Assembly (NCBI GenBank): GCA_965261775.1
Contig: OZ253477.1
Coordinates: 310,001-374,000 of the forward strand
DNA: 64,000 nt
Direction: 5' to 3'
Source of the DNA: G965261775 sp965261775
GTDB taxonomy: Bacteria; Pseudomonadota; Gammaproteobacteria; Eutrophobiales; Eutrophobiaceae
Positions 34,910 through 43,385 of this stretch are shown piece after piece. The position numbers were made by a program, and so were the translations under genes. The first letter of the stretch is position 1, and each line of letters starts with the position of its first letter. The notes under the pieces are model-generated. The model saw only the letters and a program-made list of their open reading frames with translations. It was not told the origin of the DNA and did no database searches.

Positions 34910-35860
34910 ATGACTTCCACCGCGCCCACCCATCTCTCCGACCCCGCCGCCGCCTCTCCCGCGTTGTCGGTTGTGGATTTGCGAAAATCCTACGGCGGAC
35001 GCACGGCGGTGGACGGCGTTTCGTTTTCGGCGCACCGCGGCGAATGCGTCGGGCTGCTGGGTCCAAACGGGGCGGGCAAAACCACCACGCTACGCGCGTG
35101 CCTGGGGGCGACGTGTCAGGATTCGGGTTCCATTCACGTTCTGGGCTTTTCCATACCGGAGCAGGCGCTGGCGGCCCGTCGCCTGGTAGGCGTTGTTCCG
35201 CAAAAGGATTCGCTGGATCCGGACTTTAACTGTGCGGAAAATCTGGAGATGTTCGCACGCTACTTCGGAATTTCAGCGCGGTGGTCGCGGGCACGGATTC
35301 CGGCTCTGCTGGATTTCGCCGGGCTTTCGGAAAGGCGGGGCGAGGCGATATCCAATCTCTCCGGTGGCATGCAGCGCCGCCTGACTCTGGCGCGGGCGCT
35401 GGTGAACGAACCAGAGCTGATTTTTTTGGACGAGCCGACCACGGGCCTGGACCCACAGGCGCGTCATCTCATCTGGGAGCGCCTGCGCCACCTGCGAGAA
35501 AGCGGCAAGACGCTGATTCTTACCACGCACTTTATGGAGGAGGCGGAGCGCCTGTGCGACCGCGTTTATGTGATGGACGGCGGCAAAATCATCGCCCACG
35601 GCCGGCCAGCGGAATTGGTTGCGGAAAAAGTAGAGCGCGAAGTGGTGGAAATTTACGGTGACGCGCCGAACAATTTTCTGGACGAAAATCCGTCTCTGGC
35701 GGACCGTCGCGAGCGCTTTGGCGAGTTGTCCTACTGCTACTGTCGCGACGCGGCGGCGCTGGTTTCAGCGCTGGGCGAGGCGGGCTGCGCCTTCACGCAT
35801 CGACCGGCGAATCTGGAAGATGTTTTTCTGAAACTGGTAGGCAGGGATCTGCGCGAATGA
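34910..35860 (+). CDS. ABC transporter ATP-binding protein, ABC-2/NodI type
   Basis: 316 residues. Walker A is LLGPNGAGKTTTLRACLG (near residue 50), the signature is NLSGGMQRRLTLARAL, Walker B is ELIFLDEPTTGLDP, and the switch His is ILTTHFMEEAERLCDRVYVM. The Q-loop context GVVPQKDSLDPDF and the C-terminal tail match NodI-like exporters of glycolipids or oligosaccharides. It is coupled to the permease by an ATGA overlap (35857-35860). Substrate unknown. The gene lies in the GC-rich block. Confidence 0.92.
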   Translation: MTSTAPTHLSDPAAASPALSVVDLRKSYGGRTAVDGVSFSAHRGECVGLLGPNGAGKTTTLRACLGATCQDSGSIHVLGFSIPEQALAARRLVGVVPQKDSLDPDFNCAENLEMFARYFGISARWSRARIPALLDFAGLSERRGEAISNLSGGMQRRLTLARALVNEPELIFLDEPTTGLDPQARHLIWERLRHLRESGKTLILTTHFMEEAERLCDRVYVMDGGKIIAHGRPAELVAEKVEREVVEIYGDAPNNFLDENPSLADRRERFGELSYCYCRDAAALVSALGEAGCAFTHRPANLEDVFLKLVGRDLRE

Positions 35861-36639
35861 ACCCGCGTTATCTTCCGCCGTTGCCTTCACGACGCATGCT
35901 GCGCCTGGCGCTGCGCAACTGGCTGATCTGGAAAAAGCTGCTGGGCCCCTCGCTGGTGACCCATCTGGCGGAGCCGATTGTGGTTCTTTTCGGCTTTGGG
36001 CTGGGCATCGGCGCACTCATCGGCGAGGTGAACGGTGCGCCCTACATGGCCTTTTTGGTCGGTGGCATGGTGGCCTACGGAGCGATGTATAGCGCCAGTT
36101 TTGAGGGAATGTATTCCGCCTTCACCCGCATGCATGTGCAGCGCACCTGGGAGGCCATTCTGAACACGCCGATGACTTTGGACGATGTGTTGCTGGGGGA
36201 ATGGATCTGGGCGGGGGCGAAGGGGCTGATGTCCTCTTCGTCAATGCTGTTGGTTTTGACAGTGCTGGGCTATGTTCCCTTTTGGGGTGCTGTGGCGGCG
36301 CTGCCGGTGGCGGCGCTGACGGCGCTGACATTCGGGGCACTGGCGCTGGCGGTGAACCCGCTGGCGCCCGGACACGATTTTTTCTCCTACTACTTCACTC
36401 TTTTCATCACGCCGATGATGATGCTTTCGGGGGTGTTTTTTCCATTGGAGCAGTTTCCAGAGCCAGCACAAATTTTCGCGCACATTCTGCCGCTGACTCA
36501 CGCGGTGCAGTTATTGCGCCCCCTGACAACAGGGGAAATTCCGGCGAATCTGCTGTTAAACATTTCGGTGTTGTCCGCCTATGCGATCGGGGGGATTTGG
36601 CTTTCCGCCATCTTCACCCGTCGCCGCCTGCTGAAATAG
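35857..36639 (+). CDS. ABC-2 type permease, NodJ-like
   Basis: 260 residues with six membrane segments and the ABC-2 family pattern: LVTHLAEPIVVLFGFGLGIG, MYSASFEGMYSAFTRM, WEAILNTPMTLDDVLLGEW and LSGVFFPLEQFPEPAQIFAHILPLTH. It pairs with the ATPase just upstream to form an exporter. The GC-rich composition ends close to the stop codon. Confidence 0.9.
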   Translation: MNPRYLPPLPSRRMLRLALRNWLIWKKLLGPSLVTHLAEPIVVLFGFGLGIGALIGEVNGAPYMAFLVGGMVAYGAMYSASFEGMYSAFTRMHVQRTWEAILNTPMTLDDVLLGEWIWAGAKGLMSSSSMLLVLTVLGYVPFWGAVAALPVAALTALTFGALALAVNPLAPGHDFFSYYFTLFITPMMMLSGVFFPLEQFPEPAQIFAHILPLTHAVQLLRPLTTGEIPANLLLNISVLSAYAIGGIWLSAIFTRRRLLK

Positions 36640-36847
36640 CCGCCGGTCGGCGGCGATGAGCTTCAACTCCGTGTCCGTCATCGGCAACGCCCTGTGGTTA
36701 CAAAAGGTGGAACTGGTCGGGGATTGACGCATTTTGTTTTTTCCAGGAGCAAAAAGGAGAAGGAGCAATAACGGTGTTTTGGGTGCAGGGCTGCTTCCTG
36801 CGCCGCTACGCCAGCACCGCGCCGCATAGACGGGGCCGGGGTTTCCG

Positions 36848-36853
36848 TATAAT
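36848..36853 (+). promoter_or_regulatory. -10 box of tRNA-Ser
   Basis: A consensus TATAAT lies 12 bp before the tRNA. The matching -35 region (TAGAC near 36827) is weak. Confidence 0.5.
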
Positions 36854-36865
36854 GGGCGGCCTGCG

Positions 36866-36956
36866 GGTGATGTGCCCGAGTGGTTTAAGGCGCACGCCTG
36901 GAAAGCGTGTATGTGTTCATAGCGCATCGAGGGTTCGAACCCTTCCCTCACCGCCA
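36866..36956 (+). tRNA. tRNA-Ser (anticodon GGA)
   Basis: 91 nt with a long variable arm (TATGTGTTCATAGCGCAT region), anticodon stem ACGCC/GCGTG-type around CTGGAAA (GGA), T arm GAGGGTTCGAACCCTTC and encoded GCCA end. One mismatch is seen in the acceptor stem (position 6-67). It sits exactly between a GC-rich block and an AT-rich block, a common integration site, though no second copy of its 3' end was found. Confidence 0.93.
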
Positions 36957-37220
36957 TAATTTCATGTAACGTAAGTAGTGAATCTGAGGTTAGATTTTCT
37001 TGCCTAACTACTTTATTGTACTTGCAAGCCTTCTTTTCTTTCAAAAATACACAAAGCTCGGCACCCAAACTCGCTAAAGAGATACATCATCTGATGGGAA
37101 ATCTACTGGTCATTACACGCATGAACATAGAAAACTACATTACTAGCAGTGCGTAGTTCTTGACGTCACTTGATTTGAGCAGTAGAGTGGTGACCGTTCG
37201 TTCAGTAAGGATTTATGATT

Positions 37221-37769
37221 ATGAATAAACCAAAATCACGAAGCTCAGATACTGATGCAATGCAGAAAATTCAGGATATCCTTAACCCGCTCGAAGATAG
37301 AGCAAGACGACGCGTAGTTGATTGGTTAGTAGATTGGTTAGCAGATTATTTCGATATTCAACTGAGATATGCAGAGGTTAATTCAAACAAAACCTCAAAA
37401 GAAAGAGTAAATGACGATAAGCAGTCTGAAGCATGCAAAGTGTTACAGGAATCTTCACGCTTTTCAACATTTTCTGAACTCCATGCAAATATTGCTCCAA
37501 CCTCTAATCTTGACAAAGCGCTTATAGCCGGATATTGGATACAAGAATATGAAGGAGAAGGAAATTTTACAGCGGCTGCTGCAAACAAAGCACTTAATCA
37601 TTTAGGTCATAAAGTGTTGAACATTACTAGCGCTCTTGACCTCCTTAAGAAAAAGAAGCCAGCTCTAGTAATTCAGATAAAAAAGAGTGGTTCTGGTCAA
37701 AAGGCTAGAAAAATATATAAAGTTAGTGATGCAGGTATGAAAAAAGTCCAGGGAATGATAAGTGTATGA
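37221..37769 (+). CDS. Unknown protein, first gene of an AT-rich two-gene pair (winged-helix-like C-terminus)
   Basis: 182 residues from ATG 37221, which is 9 nt after AAGGA; an ATG at 37215 is too close to that site. The N-terminal third is amphipathic (RRRVVDWLVDWLADYFDIQ). The C-terminal part (NLDKALIAGYWIQEYEGEGNFTAAAANKALNHLG ... KIYKVSDAGMKKVQ) looks like a winged-helix DNA- or partner-binding domain. The end overlaps the next gene by 8 bp. It is clearly AT-rich compared with the block to its left. The family is not recognised. Confidence 0.6.
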   Translation: MNKPKSRSSDTDAMQKIQDILNPLEDRARRRVVDWLVDWLADYFDIQLRYAEVNSNKTSKERVNDDKQSEACKVLQESSRFSTFSELHANIAPTSNLDKALIAGYWIQEYEGEGNFTAAAANKALNHLGHKVLNITSALDLLKKKKPALVIQIKKSGSGQKARKIYKVSDAGMKKVQGMISV

Positions 37770-38544
37770 GGGTAGGCTTATTTCTGCATTGTCTAGTCTG
37801 GTAGGTAACAAGCTTGCCCGAGATTTAGTCTCTGGACTTGTAAAGATAAGAAGAGATTGCGCTACCAAGAATCTAGAGCGGGCGGTGCCCGGAACTTTTG
37901 TAGAAACTTTTGTTCAATGCCTTCAATTTATTTCTACTGGTCGCTATTTGGAAAAGCCAAGTGTAGATAACTATTTAGAGAAAAAGGTTGAGCGAGAATT
38001 ATCTCTACCAGAAGGATTAAGAATCTGTGCTTCCAGAGTTGCAAGATCTATGTACACTTTCCGCAATAAACGAAATATCGTACATAAAAATCCAATAGAT
38101 ACTAATACGCACGATTTATCATATCTACATCAAAGCGCAACTTGGATTACAGCAGAATTGCTGAGGCATGCCAAGAACATAACGATGGAGGAAGCGGGGG
38201 CACTAGTTGCTTTAATCCAGTCCCCAGTAGGTACATTAGTAGAGGAAATTGGTAATGTGCGTTTGGTTCTCACTGATGCCCCAATCAAAGATGAGATACT
38301 AATCTTATTGCATAGTTATTACCCTGATCAAGTTGAATCTCAGGTAATTAAGCAAAGCTTAAGTCGTCGTAACTCCAGCTCTGTACGCAATAGGTTAAGG
38401 GAACTACATAAGGATAAATTGATACACGGGGATACGGAAAGTGGATATTGCTTGACCCAAACTGGGTATGCACGTGCTGTTAAAATAGCCATCTGTGTAG
38501 AGCAAAATTTTCACGAGCAAGATTCTGGCGATGAGAAAGTTTGA
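37762..38544 (+). CDS. Unknown protein with HEPN-like motif and C-terminal winged helix
   Basis: 260 residues from GTG 37762 (AGGGA site, 7-nt spacing). The all-helical N-terminal half contains FRNKRNIVHKN, where R101-N102 and H108 form an R-x6-H motif of the kind used by HEPN ribonucleases. Next is a helix DLSYLHQSATWITAELLRHA. The C-terminal part (SVRNRLRELHKDKLIHGDTESGYCLTQTGYARA) is a winged helix. It is translationally coupled to the gene before it. The pair resembles toxin-antitoxin or abortive-infection modules, but I cannot place it in a named system. Confidence 0.6.
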   Translation: MYEGRLISALSSLVGNKLARDLVSGLVKIRRDCATKNLERAVPGTFVETFVQCLQFISTGRYLEKPSVDNYLEKKVERELSLPEGLRICASRVARSMYTFRNKRNIVHKNPIDTNTHDLSYLHQSATWITAELLRHAKNITMEEAGALVALIQSPVGTLVEEIGNVRLVLTDAPIKDEILILLHSYYPDQVESQVIKQSLSRRNSSSVRNRLRELHKDKLIHGDTESGYCLTQTGYARAVKIAICVEQNFHEQDSGDEKV

Positions 38545-38675
38545 CAGACTAGCGCCTCTGTCTGCCAGAAATTATCCTGAGTTTGCCCGCAGGGCAATTT
38601 GTGTCCTAGTATCACATATACAGAAATGCCATGCCGATGCAATCAAGCGAAATATAATTTTTCATTATCACCCCC

Positions 38676-41667
38676 TTAAAATTCAACATCCGCCAGTTTC
38701 GTTACCACGCCATAATCCACGCCAATCGTTTTAAAGTGACTTTTGCCGCAGACGATCTTCTGGTTTTCCTTGTTGCGGCGATCTCCACTGTCCAGCGTGC
38801 TTTTGGTTTCACGTACAAAATAAAGCTTTTCATCGCGTTCCGTTACAAACGCCCAATCGGGATTGTATGCCCCGATTGGGGTATCGATCTTGAACCACCC
38901 GGGTAGCTTCACAAACAGGCGGACATGTTCGTTGTTATCCAGGTCTTTGGCGAATTGCTTCTCCACTTCTGAATCAAATGCAATCGCATCAAACAGGCTT
39001 TTTTCCGGGTTTTGTACCTCGTAAAGATTGTTCAGATAGCGCACAATGCCTTCTTCGGCTTCTTTTTCTATGCGGCACATTTCCCAATAATCGTTCGCGA
39101 TCTTTTCATACTGGATGCCTTCCAGCATCAAATCATGTAGCGCCCGGGAAATTTCGCGTGCGGTCATGGCCATAAAGGCTTGCGGGTTGATCTGGAATTC
39201 CTTCAGGCGACCGGAGCGCTTCAATATCTTTACCAGCGTGTCCCGGGTTAATTCTGTTTCTTTCTGCAGATAGGCCAGCAGATCTGGTAGCACTTTCACG
39301 CCACTGACCTCACGGCTCTTTTCTTCCCATTTACGATCAGCGCTGACGCCAGCAGGGGTGGGATCCACGTCTACGCGCGTCATCGTAATGCGTACCGGCC
39401 TGATTGCCTCCAGCGCTTTGAGGCGCTTGACCGCACGTCTGACAAGTTCAGCGGTATCGAACGCGACGCGGTAGCGTGTCCGGTGCTTGATCTTGTCCCA
39501 CAAGGCCGTAAATTCAGGGCTAAGTTGCACCTGCTTGTTAAATGTCAGGGTTTTCCGATCACGTGCGTTTACCACACGGTGCTTGAAGATATATCGCCGC
39601 ATTTCATCAATCACGGCGGGTTTAATGTCCTCGTATTGCTGTATCAATTTCAAGCTCAAAATACAGATTTTCGGGGTCAAAGCGACCTTGTATTTCACCG
39701 TCGTTATTAATATAACCGGTGCTCCTCAGATTCTCCCATACCCTGGTCGATTCTTCCTGACCGAGGGGCTCTTCGGTGCCATCCGCTTTAGCGCGGGGGA
39801 TCCTGGCGAAGGCGATTTTCTCAATACGCCCGAATTTAATGCCAAAATCGTCTTCAAATTCATTCTGCAGCGATCTGGCAAAATCCTCGTAGGATTCATT
39901 GGCAATGATGGTGAGGCGGTTAACATTTTCGTCATGCACACGGTCGCCATGTTCATTCACCGGCAAGCGTAACCCGCGCCCAATTTCCTGCCGTTTCTTT
40001 TGAACGCTGGCCGTTTCGTTAAGCGTACAGATCTGGAAGACGTTCGGGTTATCCCATCCTTCCCTTAATGCGCTGTGCGAGAAGATAAAGCGCAACGGCT
40101 CCGCTGGATCAAGCAGACGCTCCTTATCCCGCATAATCAAGTTATAGGTATCTTCATCATCGGCAGATTTTCCAGTGGTATCTTTGGCGCGGCGCCGCTT
40201 ATCCTGGCTGAAATAACCGTTGTGGATTTTGCGGATATCCGCTACAGCGAATGCTTTGTAAATCGGCTTGGCGGTGAGCTCGCGGTATGCTTCCTCAAAC
40301 CATCGGCCGATTTTACCGAGGGTGGCATCATCCTTGTAAATGCGGTAATTGGCGACCTTGTCGATAAAAAACAGGGACAGCACCTTGATGCCTTTATCTT
40401 TCAGCATGCGTTCTTTTTTCAAATGCTGTTCAACGGTTTCCTGCACCTGCGCTTTCATAATGTCATCGCCGAGGCCGCCTGTCTCAGCGCCTAAATCAAG
40501 GAACTTTCCATTGTTAAATTCGATATATTCCGCGCCCGGCGTGCAATCAATGTTTTGAACGATATATCCTTGTGAGTAGCTTTCACGTTCACCTGATTTA
40601 GCAAACAGATCATCCCCTTGCTTCACCCACATTTTAGCGGGTTTAACAACGCCGTTTTTTTCTTTGTGGATTTCCACCCGTGCCTTAATGCCATTCCTGT
40701 TATCTGTTTTGAGCAGTTTCACATAGGCGTCGTTAAAGTGGTTATCGGAGCGGATGGAGGCCACCTCAATGCGTTTGACCAGGCGAAGGTCATAGGCACG
40801 GATCGGGTCCAGTTTGTAAAGCAGGTTATAGGGTTCCCTGTGGGTGGCTGAATAGCGCAGTGTAGCGACGGGTTTCAGGTTGGCAATCGCGCGCCTGGCT
40901 TTTTCGGTATTATCCACGCTTTGCGGTTCATCAATAATCACGGTCGGGTTGGCCGCCTGTATAAATTCAATCGGTTTGCGGCCCGACATTTTGTCATTTT
41001 CCCGGTTGATGACGTTCAGCTTTTTCAGCTCGTCATCCGTCATTTCAGCAATGTTTTTATCGGCCACATCCTTCTGGAAAGACTGGATGTTGATCACCAT
41101 GATCTGAATCTGGTTGCTGGTGGCGAACTGGCGCACGCGCCCCAGCTTTTTGGAATCGTAAACAAAATAATCAAACGGCGCGTTGTTATAGAGTGTGCGG
41201 AAGTGATCCTTCATGATATTGATGCTTTTCAGCACCCCCTCGCGGATCGCCACGCTCGGCACCACGATAATAAATTTTTTCAAGCCATAGTTTTTGGAAA
41301 GCTCAAAAATGGAACGCAGGTAAACATAGGTTTTCCCGGTGCCGGTTTCCATTTCAACGGAGAACTGGGGACATTTAGCATGTAACATTTCTGATTTATC
41401 ATTTGCTGAATGATCATTGCCAAATGCCAGATCGGTGTTTTTCTCAATATCGTTTTTTTCCTGGATTTTCTGTACATTCGCCAGTATCTCATCATGGCTC
41501 AAAGTGATGTTATTGCCAACACCCAGGTCGGTGAGTTGTAGCCCACTCCCGGTAGCCGGGCTAATTTCAAAGCTGGATTGTGCGATCGGCTGGCCTTCAA
41601 AGGCGTTTACCACGGCATTGATGGCGTCTTGCTGATATTCCAGTGATGGATCAAACTTTAGTTTCAT
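38676..41667 (-). pseudogene. res: Type III restriction enzyme Res subunit, split by one frameshift
   Basis: The first frame (41667-39622, 681 residues) is the helicase/translocase: SVEMETGTGKTYVYLRSI (Walker A), VIIDEPQSVD (motif II), RYSATHREPY (III) and SALREGWDNPNVFQIC...QEIGRGLRLP (V-VI). The second frame (39698-38676) is the C-terminal half with the nuclease site NPDWAF...LYFVRETKST (PD-ExK). The switch falls near 39640-39655. There the first frame reads ELEIDTAIRGH and stops, while the +1 frame continues IQQYEDIKPAVIDEM. One extra base explains it. Residues NDHSANDKSEMLHAK after DLAFG look like an in-frame repeat insertion. A functional enzyme would need readthrough or a sequencing error. 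Confidence 0.88.
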
Positions 41668-41800
41668 TTAGCATATAGGATTTAGGGGATTTAACATTTA
41701 GGATATAGCATATAGGATTTAGCATTTAGGATTTGGCATTTGGGATTTAGGATTTAGCATATAGGATTTAACATTTAGCATTTAGGATTTAGGATTTTTA
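41668..41800. repeat. Heptamer-type repeat tract after res start (TTAGGAT/TTAGCAT units)
   Basis: On the plus strand the tract is built of TTTAGGA, TTTAGCA, TATAGGA and TTAACAT words in near-7-bp register. It fills the gap between the four-helix gene and res. Its end forms the last codons (KNPKS) of that gene. Related words occur at 42152, 43264 and inside mod and res. Confidence 0.7.
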
Positions 41801-42141
41801 CTTGTGCGGAGTGTGGAGTAGAAAATGGCAGCTAATTCATCTGCTTCTTTATGAAGCGGAGAGGCCTGCTTTTCACTCAACATTCCAGATTCCATTATAA
41901 TTTCCAGCCAGTAAGCGCATTCGTCTGTTTCCTCCAGAACCACGCCTAATTTGGAAATAAATTCCGCTTTAGATCGTCCTCTACATGCGGCGCGATAATT
42001 TGCGCCTACCGAAGTACCGGAGCGAACAAGTTGATTGCCAACTACACGTCCGGTGTTGGTATTAGGCAATGCTTCCACGAGTTTAATGATTCTCAGCCCA
42101 AACTCTTTGGTCCGCTTCTTGAGTATCTCTTTATCCATCAT
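41782..42141 (-). CDS. Four-helix bundle protein (23S rRNA-intervening-sequence protein family)
   Basis: 119 residues from ATG 42141. The family pattern is complete: DKEILKKRTKEFGLRIIKLVEALP, VVGNQLVRSGTSVGANYRAACRGRSKAEFISKLGVVLEETDECAYWLEII and a final helix DELAAIFYSTLRTS. The proteins form small pentameric helical bundles; their cellular role is unclear, although they were first seen encoded in 23S rRNA insertions. It lies between MntA and res, with heptamer repeats on both sides. Confidence 0.9.
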   Translation of the reverse strand: MMDKEILKKRTKEFGLRIIKLVEALPNTNTGRVVGNQLVRSGTSVGANYRAACRGRSKAEFISKLGVVLEETDECAYWLEIIMESGMLSEKQASPLHKEADELAAIFYSTLRTSKNPKS

Positions 42142-42151
42142 TTCACATGCC

Positions 42152-42263
42152 AAATGTTAAATGCTAAATGTTAAATGCTAAATGTTAAATGCTAAATGTT
42201 AAATGCTAAATGTTAAATGCTAAATGTTAAATGCTAAATGTTAAGTGCTAAATGTTAAATGCC
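42152..42263. repeat. Heptamer tandem array, 16 units of AAATGYT
   Basis: Sixteen 7-bp units alternate almost strictly between AAATGTT and AAATGCT, so the array also has a 14-bp period. One unit is AAGTGCT and the last is AAATGCC. It lies in the gap between mntA and the four-helix gene. Confidence 0.92.
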
Positions 42264-42308
42264 AGTAGTGTTATTTTAATAGTCCAGCGCCGGATCAAAA
42301 TTTAGTCT

Positions 42309-42626
42309 TCATTTATATAGTTCCTGTCTTGTAAATAAGGTTTTGGAAAATTTATCAATATGCTTCTTCAAGGGTGGATAGGTAATGTGATTGTATGCTG
42401 TCAAATCAACTTTATAGGGTATCGTGCTCTCTAAGAAACAAGTATAAAGATGGTCGTTTTCCTGTTCTGTAATATCTCCATAAATAACAAAATCAATGTC
42501 CGACTCAGGTCTGTAATGACCTGTTGCCCGTGAGCCAAACAAAGCGACAGAATCAATATTATTGCAGTTTTTTTTAAGTATTTTTCTGATGACGTCCAGG
42601 TAAAAATCACTTAATCCATGATCCAT
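42309..42626 (-). CDS. mntA: MntA-type minimal nucleotidyltransferase (antitoxin of HepT)
   Basis: 105 residues. The nucleotidyltransferase signature G31-S32-x10-D43-x-D45 (FGSRATGHYRPESDIDF) is intact, and D74 in YKVDLTAYN is the third carboxylate. MntA proteins of this type neutralise HepT by adding AMP to its tyrosine. The start overlaps the hepT stop by one base (TAATG), so the pair is coupled. It lies inside the type III RM locus. Confidence 0.9.
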   Translation of the reverse strand: MDHGLSDFYLDVIRKILKKNCNNIDSVALFGSRATGHYRPESDIDFVIYGDITEQENDHLYTCFLESTIPYKVDLTAYNHITYPPLKKHIDKFSKTLFTRQELYK

Positions 42627-43054
42627 TATAAATCCTTCATTATTTCTGCTGACAATCTTTCATATAATTCACTAAAACACTTAATATATCGCTTTGACAC
42701 ACGTTCAATAACCTCATTAAACTTCTTGAAATCATAAGTATGACTCATCTTGTTCCTGTCATCCAAAGCACGTAACCAATCTTCCCCATTGCTGATAATT
42801 TTGGCAGCATACGCTTCTTTAATGACAGTACCTGGCACAATAGTATCAAACACAAAGTTTTTATATTCCATATAGTCTTTGATTGTTTTCCAGGAGAGCT
42901 CCATACAAAATTCAAAGCGTTGTATCATGCCTTCTTTTGCAATTTGCTCCAGTTCCTCCTGGTTATATCGGTCACAAATTTCCTGTAGTAATACATAGGC
43001 TCGTTTGAAGTTATCAAATCTATATTGCCACCTGGGTTTGTCATTCATATCCAT
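42626..43054 (-). CDS. hepT: HepT-type HEPN toxin (HI0074 family)
   Basis: 142 residues, all helical. It carries the HepT active motif R100-x4-H105-x-Y107 (DDRNKMSHTYDF), with the Tyr that MntA AMPylates. RFEFCMELSWKTIKDYME and ALDDRNKMSHTY place it in the HI0074-like group of nucleotidyltransferase partners. The family cleaves RNA (mRNA or tRNA) when free. It is the first gene of the hepT-mntA pair, which sits between mod and res. Confidence 0.9.
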   Translation of the reverse strand: MDMNDKPRWQYRFDNFKRAYVLLQEICDRYNQEELEQIAKEGMIQRFEFCMELSWKTIKDYMEYKNFVFDTIVPGTVIKEAYAAKIISNGEDWLRALDDRNKMSHTYDFKKFNEVIERVSKRYIKCFSELYERLSAEIMKDL

Positions 43055-43260
43055 AATCCTCGTTGATTTAGTGGAATCAATATCTTTACTCGGAAATAAA
43101 TTCCGCTGGCGCGATAATTTGCGCCTACCGAAGTACCGGAGCGAACAAGTTGATTGCCAACTACACGTCCGGTGTTGGTATTAGGCAATGCTTCCACGAG
43201 TTTAATGATTCTCAGCCCAAACTCTTTGGTGCGCCTCTTGAGTATCTCTTTATCCATCAT
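43045..43260 (-). pseudogene. Truncated second copy of the four-helix bundle gene
   Basis: The first 55 or so residues from ATG 43260 match the gene at 41782 almost perfectly (DKEILKRRTKEFGLRIIKLVEALPNTN...). After NYRA the homology ends with an internal deletion of about 20 bp, and the frame runs off to SGIYFRVKILIPLNQRGLWI. The minus-strand order is therefore mod, broken copy, hepT, mntA, intact copy, res. Confidence 0.85.
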
Positions 43261-43263
43261 TTC

Positions 43264-43382
43264 ATATGCCAAATGCCAAATGCCGAATGCTAAATGTTAA
43301 ATGCTAAATGTTAAGTGCTAAATGCCCAAATGCTAAATGCTATAATGCTAAATACCAAATGGCAAGGCCAGGTTAAACTAAA
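43264..43382. repeat. Heptamer-type repeat tract between mod and the broken four-helix gene
   Basis: Units of AAATGCC, AAATGCT, AAATGTT and AAGTGCT with several irregular spacings (CAAATGCTATAATGCTAAAT). It is less regular than the array at 42152 and ends at the mod stop codon. Confidence 0.75.
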
Positions 43383-43385
43383 TGC

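Larger units (their letters stand above)
33800..36650. mobile_element. GC-rich three-gene block (CDF + ABC-2 exporter), putative horizontal transfer
   Basis: Codons in these three genes are strongly GC-ending and the DNA is visibly richer in GC than ffh on the left or the AT-rich genes after tRNA-Ser on the right. The block ends about 215 bp before tRNA-Ser(GGA). No integrase, IS or flanking repeat was found, so the mechanism is unknown. Confidence 0.5.

Noticed and set aside
34216..35066. Several long frames on both strands in the GC-rich block
   Set aside because: High GC removes stop codons in all frames; only the CDF and ABC frames carry motifs.
36556..37068. Minus-strand 170-codon frame across tRNA-Ser
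   Set aside because: It contains the well-known false peptide produced by reading a tRNA-Ser backwards (REGFEPSMRYEHI type).
36957..38700. Attachment-site duplication of the tRNA-Ser 3' end
   Set aside because: I looked for a second CCCTCACCGCCA-type segment downstream and did not find one; no integrase is present either.
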